A stretch of 44,140 nt of DNA from Eubacterium sp. Lineage in GTDB: Bacteria; Bacillota; Clostridia; Lachnospirales; Lachnospiraceae. Positions 43,294 to 44,140 of the stretch are shown piece after piece. How positions within the stretch are numbered: the first letter of the stretch is position 1; each line of letters starts with the position of its first letter. The notes beneath the pieces were generated by a model. It worked only from the letters and a program-made list of their open reading frames with translations, did not search any database and was not told where the DNA came from. The translations under genes and the position numbers were made by a program. The DNA is taken from assembly GCA_022796875.1 (NCBI GenBank), contig JAAWJJ010000027.1, positions 1 through 44,140 of the forward strand, read 5' to 3'.

Positions 43294-44140
43294 CTTTCAG
43301 CCTCCTTTTAAACAAACCGAATTTTGTATTTTCAACTCCCATATCACGAAGCGCATTCAGTTTTTCCTGAAGCTTCGCTTCATCCAGGTTACGTTCAATC
43401 ATCCCTTTCGACGCTACGGATACCTGCCCCGTTTCCTCAGAAACAATAATCGTCAGGGAATCCGACACCTCACTGATACCGACTGCTGCACGATGCCTTG
43501 TACCGAGTTCTTTGCTCAACTGCATATTTTCCGACAGCGGCAGATAACAGGTCGCCGCCACAATTCTGTCGCCGCGCACCAGAACAGCCCCGTCATGCAG
43601 CGGAGTGTTCTTTTCAAATATATTAATCAACAACTGATACGAAACAACAGAATCCAGAATAATCCCTGTTCTTTCATATTCAGAAAGCAAAATTTCCTGT
43701 TCCACTACAATCAGCGCGCCTGTTTTCTGTTTTCCCATATCAAAACAGGCCTTTACGATACCGTTTACCGTTTTTTCCGAAAACCTGCTGTTTTCCGTTT
43801 TCAGAAAATCCAGATCAAATATTTTGGAAAAAAACTTTTTCGTCCCCAGCGACTGGAGCGCGCGGCGCATCTCCGGCTGAAATACTACAATAACGGCTAT
43901 TACGCCGAAATTCAACACTTTGGTAGCCAGCCAGATAATCGTATTCATCTGGAATATCGCCGCCAAAAGGATAAAAATCAATATAATTAACAGTCCTTTA
44001 AACGCCATCCATGCCCGTGTATTTTTGATCCACAGCATCAGATTATAGAATAAAAAGGCAACAATGATAATCTCTACTATATCTGTAACCGTTATATCCG
44101 GAATATCCATCCAGAACAGATACTTGCTTTTAAAAGCAAG
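43277..44140 (-). CDS. cdaA: Diadenylate cyclase CdaA (5' end cut by window)
   Basis: The frame is open to the right edge. An ATG at 44110 exists but has no ribosome site, and the preceding residues (LAFKSKYLFW) resemble a normal CdaA N-terminus, so the real start is probably outside the window. At least two to three membrane helices are followed by a DisA_N cyclase domain with PLHDGAVLV (DGA motif), LGTRHRAAVG (RHR motif) and SEETG. It makes c-di-AMP from two ATP, a signal linked to potassium, osmotic and cell-wall homeostasis. Confidence 0.95.
   Translation of the reverse strand, partial: LAFKSKYLFWMDIPDITVTDIVEIIIVAFLFYNLMLWIKNTRAWMAFKGLLIILIFILLAAIFQMNTIIWLATKVLNFGVIAVIVVFQPEMRRALQSLGTKKFFSKIFDLDFLKTENSRFSEKTVNGIVKACFDMGKQKTGALIVVEQEILLSEYERTGIILDSVVSYQLLINIFEKNTPLHDGAVLVRGDRIVAATCYLPLSENMQLSKELGTRHRAAVGISEVSDSLTIIVSEETGQVSVASKGMIERNLDEAKLQEKLNALRDMGVENTKFGLFKRRLKDEESN

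Noticed and set aside
42944..43990. Long plus-strand open frame of 348 codons
   Set aside because: It lies antisense to cdaR and cdaA, which have full family signatures; its translation has no recognisable domain.
44123..44140. Perfect 18-base palindrome CTTGCTTTTAAAAGCAAG at the right edge, as a terminator or operator upstream of cdaA
   Set aside because: The cdaA frame appears to continue through it to the edge and the peptide fits a CdaA N-terminus, so it is most likely coding sequence.
1..44140. CRISPR array, tRNA, rRNA or insertion sequence
   Set aside because: I saw no regularly spaced repeat-spacer units, no cloverleaf-like gene and no transposase signature; repeats present are coding or short tandem duplications.

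Overview
The window is about 44 kb of a low-to-mid GC Gram-positive chromosome, most likely a clostridial gut anaerobe of the Lachnospiraceae type. This rests on the cdaA-cdaR pair, a type-2 leuA, an HPr with both His15 and Ser46, teichoic-acid style genes (TagB/TagF, TagD, TagGH) and strong AGGAGG-type ribosome sites; the species is not identifiable from this sequence alone. Every gene I can support lies on the minus strand, so the locus is read from the right edge to the left.

Right end (44140 to 39990): c-di-AMP synthase cdaA (cut by the edge), its YbbR-domain partner cdaR, an HPr-family protein and 2-isopropylmalate synthase, tightly overlapped. Next (39911 to 35381) come the dTDP-L-rhamnose genes rfbD, rfbB, rfbA and rfbC with a family-2 glycosyltransferase. 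From 35403 to 29270: a polyprenyl-phosphate sugar-1-phosphate transferase, another glycosyltransferase, a TagGH-type ABC exporter, a TagB/TagF-like enzyme, an AT-rich MNT/HEPN toxin-antitoxin-like pair dropped into the operon, and tagD. From 29270 to 21113: two large proteins fusing a TagF-like glycerophosphotransferase to a GT4 glycosyltransferase, interleaved with an FrhB-like iron-sulfur flavoprotein and a polysaccharide pyruvyltransferase-FrhB fusion. Two tandem secreted beta-helix proteins follow (21090 to 16204), then a YfhO-type membrane glycosyltransferase split by a frameshift in a run of seven G.

Left part (13191 to 949) looks like a separate transcription unit with its own promoter, preceded by three 11-bp-phased TTAATG repeats. 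It encodes a small carrier protein, an AMP-forming ligase fused to a nitroreductase-like domain, an SGNH-type membrane protein, an MBOAT acyltransferase, two secreted SGNH/Ig/FN3 proteins, a CsbB/GtrB-like glycosyltransferase and an OmpR-type two-component system. The order and parts resemble the Dlt (D-alanylation) and Alg (O-acetylation) machineries, but with an unusual activating enzyme. I infer that the locus builds a rhamnose- and glycerol-phosphate-containing surface polymer and that the left operon esterifies it or another surface glycan, under control of its own two-component system. The extreme left (961 to 1) holds gene debris: an unknown fragment, a 40-residue reading frame, a Uma2 gene with an internal amber stop and the start of a further gene.
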